Part shown: in pieces, positions 10,064-18,877 of the stretch
Layout: each line of letters opens with the position of its first letter
Position numbering within the stretch: position 1 is the stretch's first letter
DNA from: Jimgerdemannia flammicorona
Lineage: Eukaryota; Mucoromycota; Endogonomycetes; Endogonales; Endogonaceae
Direction of reading: 5' to 3'
Assembly: GCA_003990745.1 (NCBI GenBank)
Contig: RBNI01001403.1
Location: 1-22,608, forward strand
DNA: 22,608 nucleotides
Made by a program: the position numbers and the translations under genes
Notes under the pieces: model-generated
The model's database searches: none
What the model was told of the DNA's origin: nothing
The model's input: only the letters and a program-made list of their open reading frames with translations

Positions 10064-10690
10064 CTAATTCTGGTCCTTGTCTTTCTTATGCTCAAGTTCG
10101 GTAATCTTAATGGTGGCATAGGCTCCTCTTCCAGTAGATCCAAAGCCTTGTTCTCCTCTCTTGGTCTTGATGAGTTTGATGGCTTCTATGATCTTGGGCT
10201 TCTTGACTTCATGGATCAGCATCTGGCCAATCCTGTCATGCTTCTTGACTTCAAAGGGGGTGGTGTGGTTGTGATTTCTGACTATGAGAAAGATCTCACC
10301 AGTGTAATCAGGGTCTATTACTCCTCCTTCAACTGAGATTTCACTTTTGGCCAGACTGCTCCTGGTCTTGATAATTCCAGCATAGTTTTCTGGTAACTTG
10401 ACTCCAATTCCAGTACCAAGTAGGGTGGTGGTCTGTGGTTTGAGGGTAGTATCTTGAATGCTGGCAAGGTCCATTCCTATGGCTCCTTCAGTCTTGTATT
10501 CTGGGATCTTGACTTCGGGGTGAAACTTCTTGACCTTGAGGGTGATGTCTGATTCTTGTTCCTCCTCATCATCGCTATCAGTTTGAAGCTCTGGGGGCTG
10601 GTCATCTTCTTTGGCTTTCCTTTTTGCTTCAGTGGCTTCTTGCTCATATTTCTGTTGGCAGATTTTCCTGACTTCACTGATATAGGACTA
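10064..10690 (-). CDS. dUTPase domain within Gypsy-1 Pol
   Basis: This domain hydrolyses dUTP to dUMP and pyrophosphate, keeping uracil out of cDNA. All five motifs of the trimeric dUTPase family are visible in order: EGAIGMDLAS (motif 1, near 10470), YAGIIKTRSSLA (2), GGVIDPDYTGEI (3, with the catalytic Asp and the Tyr), HDRIGQMLI (4) and RGEQGFGSTG (5, near 10140). About 60 acidic and Lys-rich residues precede it (SDDEEEQESDITLKVKK). The open stretch runs between the TAG at 10688 and the TAG at 10064 without interruption, so the domain itself is intact although the polyprotein is not. It lies between protease and reverse transcriptase. Retroviral dUTPases sit elsewhere: between RNase H and integrase in non-primate lentiviruses, and with protease in betaretroviruses. 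Confidence 0.9.
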
Positions 10691-11098
10691 GCAGTCATTC
10701 AGGTGTTCAGAGCAGTACATCCTAGTACCATGGGGGCATCTTCCTTGAGGGGCATAGCCATCGATAATCTTGTTGTACCATGGCTCATCTGTGAGCTTGG
10801 GTGTCTTGCTCTTGTTCTTGTTCACCAAGTATATGAAGACCTCTGTATCTTCTTCATCTCCTTCCTCTATGTCTGGTAGGACTCCTTTGTGGACATTGAT
10901 AGAGACTCATACCTTTCTTCCTCTGTAGTTGATCTGCATATTCTGGGCATTGAGGTCAATGATGGCCTTGGCCTTGTGAAGCCATTGATTGCCAATAAGG
11001 ATGTCATAGTTGGTGGCACTTGTAACAATCACATCTATTGGAATGGTGGCTCCTCCTATCTTGATGGGGACTTCTCGGATTTTGCCAAGGGGGGTAGC

Positions 11099-12635
11099 TC
11101 ATGTACTATCTGCTATAACATAGACCATCTTGGTAGACTCTTCAATATCCCAACCTAGGCAGTCAATTGTCTTCTTACTCATAAGACATCCTCCAGCACC
11201 AGTATCAATGATGGCATCAAAGATACAGTCTTCGATCTGGCAGGGGGTATAGGCTGATGTCTTGCACTGGTCTTCAGATTCTTCATCTAAGTTCTTGGAT
11301 TCTTCCTGTGCATTGTGAGCTTCTACAATCTTATACTCTTGATTCTTGGCAGTAGTTGCAAGTCCTACTCTCAACTGCTGTCTGAAGGCAGAGACTTCAG
11401 CTAGCTGTCCAAAAGTGACATTGACCTTATATTTCTTAAGGTCCTTGTAGATGTCATACTGGTGGATCTTGGTCTTATGCAGCTTCTGTTCCTTCTTGCT
11501 TTCACTTTCTCCTGAGACTGGAGTAGTGTCTTCTATGATTTGGTGGGCAGCTTCGTCTAACTCCATGTCTTGATCAATCTCCTCAGGTTGAGTCTTGCTT
11601 TGAATAGTGACAGCTGGGGTCTTCTTTGGTCTTCTAACTGGCTTGCTGTTGCTCTTCTTATCATAGGGCTTGGACCAGGTTCTGGTGCCTTCAGTAGCAG
11701 GGTAGAATTCAAGCTCCTCATAGTATTCTTCATCATCAGTGTCACCAATCTCCTCGATGACTACTACAATGGATTGTTCTCTAGTTCTGCTAGAATTGCT
11801 TGGTTGGGCTTTGCGTCTTGTTTCAGTCATGCAACTCTTTGCATAGTGGCCTTCTTCTCCACATCTGAAGCATGTGATATTGCATTCTTCTGTAGCAGCT
11901 GCAAATCTCTGCACTGGTCTCCTGTTAGCGCTTCGGACTTCTCTAACAACATCACCAAGGTGTGTAGTCATCTTGGCGAACTGCTTGGCGAGTTCTTCCA
12001 CTGGATCAGCTTTGGCTGTCTTGGGGGTAGGTGGGGTTGGTTGTCTGTTTATGACTGTGGCAGATAAGATACTAGTTGGCTTTGATGGCTCCATCTTGAT
12101 GCCAGTTATTTTCTCCATTGAGTGTTCAGCAGGGTGTCTGGCAGTCCAATATCTCTGTGCAAAGACCACTTTCTGATCAAGGGTCAGTGCAGCTGGGGTA
12201 GACCAGATTGCTAGGGCAATTTCAGGGTGAACTCCTTTGAGGAAGGTTGAATCCGCTATTTGTTCCTTGAGGCAGTCATCATAGTCAGCCAAGACAATCT
12301 GGTAGCAAATTTGGGTATAGAATGAGTTGGGATCTTCACTAAGTCCCTGGCTGATAGTATTGAGTTGATCCTTGAGAGCTTGCTTGATCTCTTCAGTATA
12401 ATATATTGTTCTGAGGAAGACCTTCATATTGGCAAGTTTGGCTGCACCAGCATCAGCAATGGTGGCTGCATTGAACTTGTCTCTGGCAGGTCCTCTAAGG
12501 CTGACTGATAGAAGGGCCAATTGAGCATCTATACCAAGGGCTCATACAGCAGCAAATTGTTCAAAGTCTTCAATGAAGGTCAGGATTGACTCTTTAGTAG
12601 TATATCCATAGAATATGGGAGGACACATTTCCATC
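11099..12635 (-). pseudogene. gag: Gypsy-1 Gag and start of protease
   Basis: Gag forms the particle and binds the RNA genome. The N-terminal part reads PPIFYGYTTKESILTFIEDF, then a TGA (12543-12545), then ALGIDAQLALLSVSLRGPA, typical of the retrotransposon Gag family core. A single zinc knuckle, CFRCGEEGHYAKSC (C-x2-C-x4-H-x4-C), lies near 11830-11872 and is intact. A long acidic linker follows, and then the protease active site IIDTGAGGCLMSKK near 11190-11215. The longest uninterrupted piece is 473 codons (11099-12520). The protease continues past the TGA at 11099 in the same frame and ends with YDILIGNQWLHKAKAIIDL near 10960-11010, the conserved C-terminal Ile-Gly region of retropepsins. 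Confidence 0.9.
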
Positions 12636-12734
12636 TTGTCTTGAATTTTTGCAGGGGTGACTCTTGTAGTCAGGGTAGTTGTTGTGGGGGTTGTTCATTT
12701 TTCAGCTTGAAAGTGAGGGATTCATCTTGAATCA

Positions 12735-12751
12735 CCAGCCAATGGGTACCA
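12735..12751 (-). promoter_or_regulatory. Gypsy-1 primer-binding site candidate
   Basis: Three bases inside the U5 end of the right LTR, the element strand reads TGGTACCCATTGGCTGG. TGG is the complement of a tRNA CCA end, and the bases after it fit acceptor and T-stem positions; the next bases (GATTCAA) resemble a T-loop complement with one transition. The tRNA identity was not determined. The same 3-base gap separates LTR and candidate site in Gypsy-2. Confidence 0.6.
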
Positions 12752-13206
12752 AGTTGTCATGTAGTGGTTGCTGAGTCCTTCAAATATGCCAGATTCTCTT
12801 CAAGGTGTATCTCTTAGACTAACTCAAGTTTGTTATAAGCAAGTTCTTATTGGAGTGCCTTCCCAAGGTCTTATAGTCCTCAAACTTCTTATCTTTAAAC
12901 TGTCTTGTTATCTCTTAGATTGCTTGCAAGGGATTGTATGTATTGCACTGAGAAGAACTGACTTTATTTCAGAGGAAATAAGAGGGGTATTTATACAAAA
13001 TATAATTCAATGGTTGCTAAGATATAAAGCTAAATATAAATTCCAATAACTAAACCTACTAAGTTCCAGGGTCAGTACTGATGGTTGTACAGGTTCAGGA
13101 TGCTAGTATTATTTAGTGTTACATGAGAATACTGGTGCTAGAACAATTTCGCATCACCTCAGAATACCAGTACTGGTATTATTCAGTGTAACAAAGGACT
13201 TAGAGC

Positions 13207-14401
13207 AGAAAGTTCAGGATCATGGGGGCTTCATCATCATCATTATCATCATCACTGAAGGAGATGAGATCCGCGAATTCGTCATACAGGTCATGCATTT
13301 CGTGTACCTCGATGTCGCACTGGATAATGTCATCACCGATGACGTCATCACATTCGGCTGTGGTGGGGAAATCGGGGAGCTCTCCAGTCTATGAGGTTCT
13401 CTTCTACAAAATAAGGAACAAATGTGGGGTCTTGGGGAGATCTAACCCAGATACTTGGGCCTTGGAATACTGAGATCAATCCTTGCAGGAATTGGTCTGG
13501 GTTGTCCTGAAGGATGGGGTGCCAGAAGTCTTCTACTTCTTCACTGTTAAGAGTGATAGTGGACTGGGCTTCTGTAGCCACCCTGGCTTCTAGTGCATTG
13601 ATATGGCAGGATGACAGATCTCTGAAGTCTGAGACTCTAACATACTCCAAGTTGGGAATTGACCATAGTGCATGCCTGAAGATCTGATGGATCTTCTTAG
13701 CTATCCTCGTTTTGCGTATATCCATAGGAGTGGCATCTTGTAGCTCTTGGGTGCTGGCCTGTAGGAACCCCCGGCATGGGAGGTTTTCTATTTCATACTC
13801 CTGCCACATTTGGAGGCATTTGGTGGCAATGGTGATCCTCGTTTCCATTTCGCAGTGGTAGAGAATAAAGTAATAAGGGTCTGCAGTACCCAGGTTGATG
13901 CTAGGAGTTCTTTTTTTTTTTTTTTTATAGTCACTTGGACTTTCTTTATTAACTATCATCTATAGTAATATTTATACAGCCTAAGCCTTCAACCTATCCC
14001 ACAGGGACCCCCCCCTCCCTAGTATCTACAAATGACACCCCATCCACTATCACCACAACTCTTCCACCACTCTTCTCTACAATTCTCCTTACAAGTCCCT
14101 TACATCCCCCCCCCCTAGGAGTCCTTCTTGAGCGGGTCCCCATAGCTCTTCTGATGTCTTGGAACATCCTTTTCTCAACTGAGATACCTTGGTGATTCCT
14201 TGACCTTGAGGTTTGGCGGCAGTAGGCATTTCGTTTGTGGTAAGTCTTTGAGCTATTTTGGGATTGGTGGTTCTTATTGGTTGCTGCTACTGCAGTTCCT
14301 TGATCCTTTTTTTATATTCTTCAGGATGCTTGTACTGTGGTCACAATGACTCACAGTTGGTCATCATTGCTCATCTCATACACTGTATGATCTTCTTGTG
14401 C
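13207..14401 (-). pseudogene. LTR (U3)-encoded protein, right copy, broken
   Basis: Second copy of the U3 frame, in places better preserved than the left one. It shows RSRNHQGISVEKRMFQDIRRAM and related blocks near 14130-14230. After the SINE-like insertion the frame resumes at TPSINLGTADPYYFILYHCE and runs through IHQIFRHALWSIPNLEYV to about 13400, with LISVFQGPSIWV before it shifts by one base near 13410. The acidic tail (TTAECDDVIGDD...DDDNDDDE) follows in the shifted frame to a TAA at about 13205. The 203-codon frame 13348-13959 has a false N-terminus, because its first residues including KKKKK are encoded by the inserted poly(A) tail. The N-terminal coiled-coil part is lost to the PLE junction. 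Function unknown. Confidence 0.65.
13909..14114 (-). mobile_element. SINE-like poly(A) retrotransposed insertion
   Basis: An insertion absent from the left LTR copy, which reads straight through gctaggagtc at 6709. It is flanked by perfect 8-base direct repeats ctaggagt (13901-13908 and 14115-14122). On the minus strand it begins with a G-run of about 10, contains AATAAA (13945-13950) about 20 bases before the end, and finishes in at least 16 A residues (13911-13926). A poly(A) end with a target duplication indicates target-primed insertion by a LINE-type machinery. It could be a short non-autonomous element or a processed RNA copy. Pol III A and B boxes were not convincing. Confidence 0.85.
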
Positions 14402-14738
14402 AGAGGAGGAAGAAGGCCCAGCAGGAGCCAGGAGAGCAAACCCAGAGCCAGTGTCAAAGCGAATGGAAGACATGTAGAAAGGTGTGTATAAGGGGGACAA
14501 ATAAAGAATGTAACCGAAAATGCATCAGCTGTTTATTGCCACGCAAAAGCGAGGTCCTTATATATAAAATATGACATCCCAAAAGGGAGGATGCACCACA
14601 ACACAAGGCAAACCAAATTAGGAACCACATGACCGCCAGAGATAAGCGGAGATAAAGGGGGAGCCAATCCCAGTTGCAGGATAAAAATCACAAACAAACA
14701 CAAACAAAACAAATCCAAATCGAGATTAAAAAACATCC
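14402..14738 (-). repeat. Inverted pseudo-LTR tail at the PLE 5' end
   Basis: Reverse complement of 14890-15228, with about 3 bases of indels and scattered transitions. Together they form a palindrome with arms of about 338 bases around a 151-base spacer. The inversion begins exactly at gattaaaaaacatcc (14724-14738), whose inverted partner ggatgttttttaatc is at 14890-14904, and the tail ends at the base that corresponds to the element's right end. Confidence 0.9.
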
Positions 14739-15228
14739 TTGCTCCCTCTGGGGTCTTGCGCTTGCTCTGGGGTCTCAGCCTTACTCCACTCCCCTCCACT
14801 GCCTTCAGCCCCTCGCTTTGCTCGGGCTCGCTGCAGCTCACTCCATTTCGGCCTCACCGCTCGCTTGTGCTCACCCCTCCGGGGTCTGCGGATGTTTTTT
14901 AATCTCAATTTGGATTTGTTTTGTTTGTGTTTGTTTGTGATTTTTATTCTGCAACTGGGATGGGCTCCCCCTTTATCTCCGCTTATCTCTGGCAGTCATG
15001 TGGTTCCTAATTCGGTTCGCCCCATATTGTGGCACATCCTCCCTTTTGGGACATCATATTTTGTATATAAGGACCTCACTTTTGCATGGCAATAAATGGC
15101 TGATGCATTTTCAGTTACATTCTTTGTTCGTCCCCCTTATATATGCCTTTCCACATATCTTCCATTCGCTTTGACACTGGCTCTGGGTTTACTTCCCTGG
15201 CTCCTGCTGGGCCTTCTTCCTCCTCTGC
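14724..15228 (+). repeat. PLE left pseudo-LTR
   Basis: Direct repeat of 18375-18877, about 505 bases, starting gattaaaaaacatcc. It holds a GC-rich core with the repeated phrase ctc[c/t]ggggtct, an internal 15-bp inverted repeat, a TATATAA at 15064-15070 and AATAAA at 15091-15096. The first reading frame of the element starts inside it, as in PLEs whose promoter lies in the repeat. Confidence 0.88.
15064..15096 (+). promoter_or_regulatory. PLE pseudo-LTR TATA box and AATAAA
   Basis: TATATAA (15064-15070) is followed by AATAAA (15091-15096). The pair recurs in the right pseudo-LTR (18715-18721 and 18742-18747), and in the inverted tail on the other strand. The left copy is placed to drive the element, while the right copy could supply the poly(A) signal. 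This is assigned from position and motif only. Confidence 0.5.
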
Positions 15229-16369
15229 TGTACCACCTGCCCTCGGGGCCTCCGTCCTCGTCGACGAAGTTATGGATGAGGTTCCTCCTCCTCCTCCCCC
15301 TGCTTTCACCCCCACCACTGTCTTGTTTGAGGCTTATATTTCGTCTGCCATTCTCTCTCTCCCCCTGGACCTTCTTCTTTCTGGTCGTCTGCTCCTCTCT
15401 CAGTTCCGGTCGGTTCTTGTCCTCTCTGCCAAGGAGGCTCATCTCCGCTGTAATGTTGATGTTGTCACTCTGCCCACCATCTACTACTCTGTTCTCCCTG
15501 AGGCCCGCTGCCAAGCTCTCTCTGAAGAGGTCTGTGCTGCCACTACCGCTGCCAAGCTTGCCGCCACTGATGCCGCCGCTGCTTCCACCACCACTGCCTC
15601 CGCCTCCTTCCACCATGCCTTTGCCACTTTTGTGGCCTTCACCTCCTCTCGCCTCTTGGATGCTGCCCTCTTTTGCAGTTTTGCCATCCACAAAGTTCCT
15701 TTGGTCATCACTGACATCAATGCTGTACATCATTTTCTCCTTGCTGGCACTTCATTCATTGCTCATCTTCATGAGCAGGAGACATCTCGTGCTGCTGCTG
15801 CTGCTCATGCTGCCGCCACTGCTCCCCTCCCTGCCTCCCCTGAGGTTTTGGTCTCTGAGGCCATTTGTGCCAAGGCTCGTGCTGCTGCCCATGCTGAGGT
15901 TTGTTCCTTTGCTGCCGCCGCCACCAAGGCCCCCTCCAAGACCCCTGCCAAGACCCCTGCCAAGCTCAATCAGGCTTCATTGGCCTCTTCTTAGTCCCCC
16001 TCTCCCACCAAGGCCTCCTCCTCCATTCCCCCTGCCCCCAAGTGCAGACATCAACTTGGTTCTTGCCCTATTGGGGCCTGGCCCTATGCTGTCTGCTCCA
16101 GTCGCCTCCACCATACCTACTGGCACCCGGCCAAGTCTGTCTGCCCCCATGGTGGTGTTCCTCGCACTGCTGCCCCTTCGGCTGCTCGCTCTCCCTCCGC
16201 CTCTTCCATCAGTTCCTCCTCCGCCTCCTCTCCCCATGCCCCTGAATACAAGGGCTGCACAAAAGCCTGTGGCCATAAGGTCTGGCACTCTGACAGGGTG
16301 TGCTCCTGCTTGTCGGGCTTGCCACCTTCAAAAAAAGTCAGAGGGAAGGGGAAGACCTCCCACTCTTAA
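15143..16369 (+). pseudogene. PLE first ORF: Ala-rich, Cys/His-rich protein
   Basis: A frame of about 405-409 codons with one TAG (15992-15994) and a TAA at 16367. The open part starts at ATG 15143. However, the right pseudo-LTR (18806) and the inverted tail (14473, minus strand) both have ATG where this copy has ATA at 15155, so the original start was probably MSSIRF there. Residues 15-60 are Pro/Ser-rich, the middle is strongly Ala-rich and likely helical (EARCQALSEEVCAATTAAKL), and a Lys/Pro repeat (TKAPSKTPAKTPAK) precedes the TAG. After the TAG, two Cys/His clusters follow (KCRHQLGSC...SSRLHHTYWHPAKSVCPH and GCTKACGHKVWHSDRVCSC), which could bind zinc and nucleic acid. No known family was recognised. 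The downstream RT frame lies one base off. Confidence 0.65.
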
Positions 16370-18279
16370 ACTTCCCCCTGGCATGGTTCTCCCCCAGTGT
16401 CCCCGTCCCTTCACAGATTCTGTCGTCACTTCTGGTGTGCCCTGAGTGGTTCCTCATGCTGTCCCCCCTTCACCTTTCCCAGTTGCTTGTCCCAAACTTT
16501 CAGGTTTATTCTTCTCCTGGGGCTCTTTTGTCCCCTCCTTTTTCTCTGGCTAACTGCCCCCTTTCTCCCCTTCAAGTCTTTGCCTTATCCTTGGGTCCTT
16601 GCTTTGTTTTTCCCATGACTCCCTCCCAATTCTCCTTCACTGATCCAGCTCGTCTTCTGTGCTTTTGTCATACTCTTGACCTTGCCATCTTTTTTGAGAA
16701 TTGTAGTGAGATGCCCTCTTGCTATTTTGTTCCTAGCAATTGGGTCCCCCCTCCCAATGTCTCTTCACACTGTGTATTCCTTGACATGGCTTGCTCACTG
16801 TCTGTTCCTGGATATGCTCACTCTTGCTTGGTTTCAGACCATGCTGTGCGTACTGCACTTAAATCGGTCAAGCAACTGCCTTCGCACTTGCTCACAGTCA
16901 CTGATAAGAATCAGGGTTTTGTGCTTATTCCTAAATTGCTCTAACTTGATGGCCTTTCTGCCCTCCTTTGAGCCATGGCTTATGAGCCTAGTGCTCTTGG
17001 ATTGGATGAGGTTCTTACTCTTCTTCGGGTTTCTCTAGCTCATGCTAGATCACTTTTGGATTCTCCTTTTGCGAACCCCATTTTTAACTTCCAGGACTCT
17101 TTGTCTTCTCTGGATATTCGTCTTCTGGTTTTCTATACTCTTCCTAAAGTTCACAAGTCTACTTTGGCTTGGCATCCTATTATGGCTGCTTTTTGCTCGC
17201 CTACCACTGAGATTTCGAAGTGGCTCTCCCACTTCTTCCTCTCCTGGATGGCTCTTCTTCAGCACTGTCTTGGGCCTAAGTATACCATTCTTCGTGATAC
17301 CCAGGAGCTCGCCCTTCTCTGCTCCACCTTTGTGCCCATTTATCATTTTTCCCATTTGGCCTTTGGTGACTTCTCCTCCTTTTATACTGCTATTCATTTT
17401 GATGAGATTGATGATTGTCTTTGTTTCTTGGATTCCATTGTCTTTCCTTTGGATTCCCCTATTTTGTTGGCTTCCATTGTTGAGCTCACACTCCTCGTCT
17501 GCTGCTCTAATTTCTTTGAGTCAGTTCTTGGCTGTTTTCACCAGATATCTGGTATTGCCATGGGAATGAATTGTGCCCCCACCCTTGCCAACTTGATTGG
17601 CTTGGCTCATGAACTTCGTGTGATACGTGATTCTACTTCACCTCTTTCCATCACATTCTGGGCTGGGGATATCTTCTTTCGCCAATACATTGATGACTTC
17701 ATTGTCCTTGCTGTTGCTGGTGTCGATATCCCTAGTATGTTTCTGGGCATCTACCCTCTCTATCACTCTATTACTTGGGTGTGTGGTATGACTAGTATTC
17801 CTTTTTTGGACCTTTCTATTTCTCTTTCCCCCTTTCGAACTATTGTATATTCTCGTTTTCCTTATTCTCAACAGTTCCCTGACTTCTTGTCCAATCATCC
17901 TCGTCGCACTCTTCTTGAATGTATTCATGGTGAGGCTTGTCATCTTGCACTATGCTGCTCCTGTCATTCTGATTGGGTGTCTGCTGTTCAGGTTCTTGGC
18001 AACTTTGTGGTCCATCATCATGCCTACCCAATTTCTATCATTTGTGATCTTCTTGCTTCAGTTGAATGGTCTGTTGTTTGCTCTTCCCTCCTCTCTCTCT
18101 CTTATCCCCCCTCTCTTCCCTCCCTCCCCCCTTACCCACTCTATCCCCCTCTTCCTTCCCACCCCCAATTCTTGTTGTACTATTTGATCATACTCGATGA
18201 GTTGCTCAATACCCTGACACTGTCCTGCACTCTTCTCTTTCCCATCATGGACTTTTTTCTCTTTCTTGACACCCTCTGA
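16300..18279 (+). pseudogene. Penelope-like reverse transcriptase
   Basis: The RT that copies the element. Two stops (TAA 16942-16944, TGA 16969-16971) break an otherwise continuous frame. PLE-type landmarks are: SPLQVFALSLGPCFVFP near 16560-16610; LPSHLLTVTDKNQGFVLIP before the stops; FYTLPKVHKSTLAWHPIMAA; FGDFSSFYTAIHFDEID (catalytic Asp); SGIAMGMNCAPTLANLIG; FRQYIDDFIVL (YIDD at 17686-17697); SIPFLDLSISLS; and FLSNHPRRTLLECIHGEA, the C-terminal thumb motif specific to PLEs. The remaining 80 or so residues after it are low-complexity Leu/Pro/Ser and contain no GIY-YIG signature. The intact block 16975-18279 is 434 codons. The true N-terminus is unclear because the first ORF ends one frame away at 16369. 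Confidence 0.88.
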
Positions 18280-18374
18280 TTGCCTGTTTGCATCTTTTTT
18301 CCATTTCTTCACTAATCCATCACTCTCATTTTGTATTTTCATCACCTTCTGGTGCCTCTGACTCTGTCGGAGAG
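18280..18374 (+). other. PLE 3' untranslated spacer
   Basis: About 95 bases between the RT stop and the right pseudo-LTR. They are T/C-rich with no reading frame or motif that I recognise. Confidence 0.5.
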
Positions 18375-18877
18375 GATTAAAAAACATCCTTGCCCCCTCC
18401 GGGGTCTCACGCTCACTCCGGGGTCTCGGCCTTACTCCACTCCCCTCCGCTACCTTTGGCCCCTTGCTTCGCTCGGGCTTATTGTGGCTCACTCCATTTC
18501 GGCCTCACCCCTCACTTGCGCTCACCCCTCTGGGGTCTGCAGATGTTTTTTAATCTCGATTTGGATTTGTTTTGTTTGTGTTTATTTGTGATTTGTATCC
18601 TGCAACTGGGATTGGCTCTCCCTTTATCTCTGCTCATCTCTGGTGGTCATGTGGTTCCTAATTTGGTTCACCCCGTGTTGTGGTGCATCCTCCCTTTTGG
18701 GACATTGTATTTTGTATATAAGGACCTTGCTTTTGTGTGGCAATAAACAGCTGATGCATTTTTGGTTACATTCTTTGTTCGTCTCCCTTATACACACCTT
18801 TCCACATGTCTTCCATTCGCTTTGTCACTGGCTCTGGGTTCACTCCCCTGGCTCCTGTTGGGCCTTCTTCCTCCTCT
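18375..18877 (+). repeat. PLE right pseudo-LTR
   Basis: Direct repeat of 14724-15228, from gattaaaaaacatcc to ...ttcttcctcctct. It carries TATATAA, AATAAA and the start of the first ORF (ATGTCTTCC at 18806), which runs off the end of the element. The internal inverted partner at 18541-18555 has one mismatch. Confidence 0.88.

Larger units (their letters stand above)
7432..12635 (-). pseudogene. Gypsy-1 Gag-Pol polyprotein, degraded
   Basis: One original frame of about 1,730 codons encodes the structural and replication proteins of a Ty3/gypsy retrotransposon in the order Gag, CCHC knuckle, protease, dUTPase, RT, RNase H, integrase, GPY/F. I place the start at the ATG at 12635 (MEMCPPIFYGY), because the same frame has a stop just upstream and the Gag similarity begins there. 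In-frame stops include TGA 12543-12545, TGA 11099-11101, TGA 10907-10909, TAG 10688-10690, TAG 10064-10066, TAG 9460-9462, TAA 9092-9094, TGA 8654-8656, TGA 8104-8106 and TGA 7855-7857. Frame shifts flank the RT active site and precede integrase. I could recognise no chromodomain after integrase. The end is either the TAA at 7432 or the next stop at 7381. Confidence 0.9.
12755..14401 (-). mobile_element. Gypsy-1 LTR (5' LTR), truncated at its outer side
   Basis: Direct copy of 5561-6997, starting TGTCATGTAGTGG at 12755 next to the primer-binding site, so it is the 5' LTR of the minus-strand element. It contains the TATA/AATAAA pair, the U3 reading frame and a 206-bp SINE-like insertion (13909-14114). 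Similarity to the left LTR stops at ...cttgtgc (14401), where the Penelope-like element begins. The outer roughly 420 bases of the LTR, and with them the target duplication, are missing. Confidence 0.88.
14402..18877 (+). mobile_element. Penelope-like retroelement without visible endonuclease
   Basis: A 4.48-kb element with a PLE-type reverse transcriptase, direct pseudo-LTRs (14724-15228 and 18375-18877) and an inverted copy of the pseudo-LTR end at its left side (14402-14738). As a result the outer ends form terminal inverted repeats (agaggaggaagaaggccca at 14402 and its complement ending at 18877). This mixture of direct and inverted terminal repeats is characteristic of PLEs. No GIY-YIG endonuclease follows the RT, as in the endonuclease-deficient Athena/Coprina-type elements, of which Coprina is known from fungi. 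It is far less AT-rich than the surrounding DNA and has few stops, so it is younger than its neighbours. Both flanks are Gypsy-1 LTR fragments, not telomeric repeats. Confidence 0.88.

Noticed and set aside
9818..10336. 172-codon plus-strand frame
   Set aside because: Antisense to the dUTPase and RT N-terminus, with no motifs of its own.
11570..12176. Plus-strand frames of 100-165 codons inside Gag
   Set aside because: Antisense shadows of the Gag-protease frame, which has clear family motifs on the minus strand.
14402..15228. Hammerhead ribozyme in the PLE pseudo-LTR
   Set aside because: PLE pseudo-LTRs often carry one, so I looked. The nearest core, CTGATGC at 15100-15106, lacks the invariant A of CTGANGA, and a GGCCGAAA-like stretch on the minus strand has no partner core. 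A covariance-model search would settle it.
15096..16445. Long plus-strand frame of 449 codons, Pro/Leu/Ser-rich
   Set aside because: It overlaps the PLE first ORF in another frame and is low-complexity Leu/Pro. It arises because the real frame is Ala/Ser-rich with C/T-rich third positions, and shows no domain.
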